64,000 nt of DNA from assembly GCF_000784735.1 (NCBI RefSeq), contig NZ_JSYG01000010.1, positions 40,973 through 104,972 of the forward strand. The letters run 5' to 3'. The notes under the pieces are model-generated. The model saw only the letters and a list, made by a program, of their open reading frames with translations, searched no databases and was not told the DNA's origin. Every line of letters starts with the position of its first letter. The first letter of the stretch is position 1. Position numbers and translations under genes: made by a program. The DNA is from Dickeya undicola. GTDB lineage: Bacteria > Pseudomonadota > Gammaproteobacteria > Enterobacterales > Enterobacteriaceae. Positions 63,474 to 64,000 of the stretch are shown here, one piece after another.

Positions 63474-63716
63474 ATGGATAAGCACGATTGGCATCCGGCA
63501 GACATCATTGCCGGGTTAAGAAAGCGAGGCACAACACTGGCGGCGGTATCAAGAGCATCTGGATTAGCGTCTTCAACACTCGCTAACGCATTGATAAGAC
63601 ATTGGCCGAAAGGTGAGAGACTAATTGCTGGTGCATTGGGAAAGCAGCCTGAAGATATCTGGCCGTCACGCTATCAGGGTATGAGCCCACATCATGGGGA
63701 AGGGGAGACGCAATAG
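63474..63716 (+). CDS. Ner/SfsB-like DNA-binding regulator
   Basis: An 80-residue protein of the Mu Ner/Nlp (SfsB) family: HDWHPADIIAGLRKRGTTLAAVSRASGLASSTLANAL near residues 4-40 (excerpt WHPADIIAGLRKRGTTLAAV) is the family core HTH, followed by WPKGERLIAGALGKQPEDIWPSRY. Ner represses phage early genes; SfsB is its chromosomal relative. GAGAGG precedes the ATG. No Mu genes are visible nearby. It is followed by a terminator. Confidence 0.88.
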   Translation: MDKHDWHPADIIAGLRKRGTTLAAVSRASGLASSTLANALIRHWPKGERLIAGALGKQPEDIWPSRYQGMSPHHGEGETQ

Positions 63717-63777
63717 TCCCTTCGTAGAAGCGAGTTATCGAACACAGTTCGATGAAGAGTCCGCAAGCTGAAAAGCA

Positions 63778-63803
63778 AAAAACCAGCCCGTAGGCTGGTT
63801 TTT
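63778..63803. terminator. Bidirectional rho-independent terminator
   Basis: AAAAACCAGCC/GGCTGGTTTTT, an 11-bp stem including the A/T tracts with a 4-nt loop; it ends with Ts on both strands. Confidence 0.92.
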
Positions 63804-63812
63804 CTGAATTAG

Positions 63813-63840
63813 TGGTGCCGGACTCGGAATCGTATCCACG
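63813..63840 (-). other. tRNA-Phe 3'-end-like fragment (candidate att site)
   Basis: On the minus strand the DNA reads CGATTCCGAGTCCGGCACCA, which equals the T-loop, T-stem and acceptor 3' end of enterobacterial tRNA-Phe (CGATTCCGAGTCCGGGCACCA) with one G missing. The rest of a tRNA is absent. Such fragments are left as attachment-site copies when an island integrates in a pheV/pheU-type gene. The intact tRNA and integrase are not in the window. Confidence 0.6.
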
Positions 63841-64000
63841 ATTAAAATGCTGTTTATCATTGGTTTTATTGTTATTTATAGTAAACAGCGCCCCCACGAA
63901 AGCCCCCATAAAAAATCGCTTTGTTTTTGTGATGGTTGTCACGATGGATCGGTGTTTTAGCGGTTAACGTCGCTAAAAACGGAGGGTGTAATTAAAATTG
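63841..64000. other. Right-end non-coding stretch
   Basis: AT-rich, with CAGCGCCCCCACGAAAGCCCCCAT near 63889-63912 (two spaced C5 runs). A minus-strand frame through here and the tRNA-like fragment has no ribosome site. I see no gene that I can support. Confidence 0.3.

Noticed and set aside
63583..63942. 119-codon minus-strand frame covering the tRNA-like fragment
   Set aside because: No ribosome site, overlaps the SfsB-like gene and a terminator, and the product has no recognisable feature.
63841..64000. Full tRNA gene at the right end
   Set aside because: Only the T-arm and acceptor 3' end are present; no anticodon arm can be folded.

Overview
The window reads as chromosomal DNA of a plant-associated enterobacterium of the Pectobacteriaceae, most likely Dickeya. 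Core gene order is enterobacterial (ubiI-ubiH-pepP-ygfB facing zapA-ssrS-fau; serB-radA-nadR facing smp; prfC-osmY-ytjA-yjjV). The genus name is inferred from gene content and protein similarity recalled from memory; no database was searched. Both strands carry dense genes of moderately high GC. Exceptions are the AT-richer polysaccharide cluster (about 46.2-60 kb) and a strongly AT-rich stretch at the right end (about 61.1-63.5 kb).

Layout. 0.1-5.3 kb: a peptide-type ABC importer operon on the minus strand. 5.5-7.5 kb: a YagU-type membrane protein and an unknown lipoprotein. 7.5-20 kb: housekeeping block (ubiquinone hydroxylases, Pro-aminopeptidase, ZapA, 6S RNA, folate salvage, NAD regulator, RadA, SerB, Smp, RF3). 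20.4-24.1 kb: osmY, ytjA, a CsbD-like gene, yjjV, a phosphopantetheinyl transferase and a short-chain dehydrogenase. 24.4-27.4 kb: a chemoreceptor behind a sigma-28 promoter, a small alarmone hydrolase and gene relics. 27.4-30.7 kb: a FecB/BtuC-type ABC importer divergent from a tiny Cys-rich secreted protein, with two Zur-like palindromes between them. 30.8-33 kb: ahpCF.

33.2-45.9 kb is accessory metabolism. It holds a Tat-exported 2H phosphoesterase-like protein, a hexapeptide transferase, and a purine-to-allantoin set (hiuH, uraD, a LysR regulator, a Rieske oxygenase with its reductase, and HpxO urate hydroxylase). It also holds a divergent CadA/CadR metal efflux pair with its MerR-type operator, and a LacI regulator facing a talarate/galactarate dehydratase with a palindromic operator.

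46.2-60 kb is one co-directional exopolysaccharide operon behind an RcsAB-like box. It encodes an initiating sugar-phosphate transferase, an outer-membrane barrel, a short Wza-like lipoprotein, a Wzc-like co-polymerase with a degenerate kinase site, a flippase, a polymerase candidate, three glycosyltransferases, a small membrane protein, a secreted DUF4832-like glycosidase-fold protein and an acetyltransferase.

60.2-64 kb looks like island debris. It has a TacA/TacT-type toxin-antitoxin pair, two unknown AT-rich genes, a fused and frameshifted ccdA/ccdB relic, two paralogous XRE regulators each preceded by an identical 15-bp palindrome, a Ner/SfsB-like regulator and a short copy of a tRNA-Phe 3' end. 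The best candidates for something new are the Zur-linked divergon, the exopolysaccharide machine with a dead kinase site, and the right-end island with its unknown gene pair.
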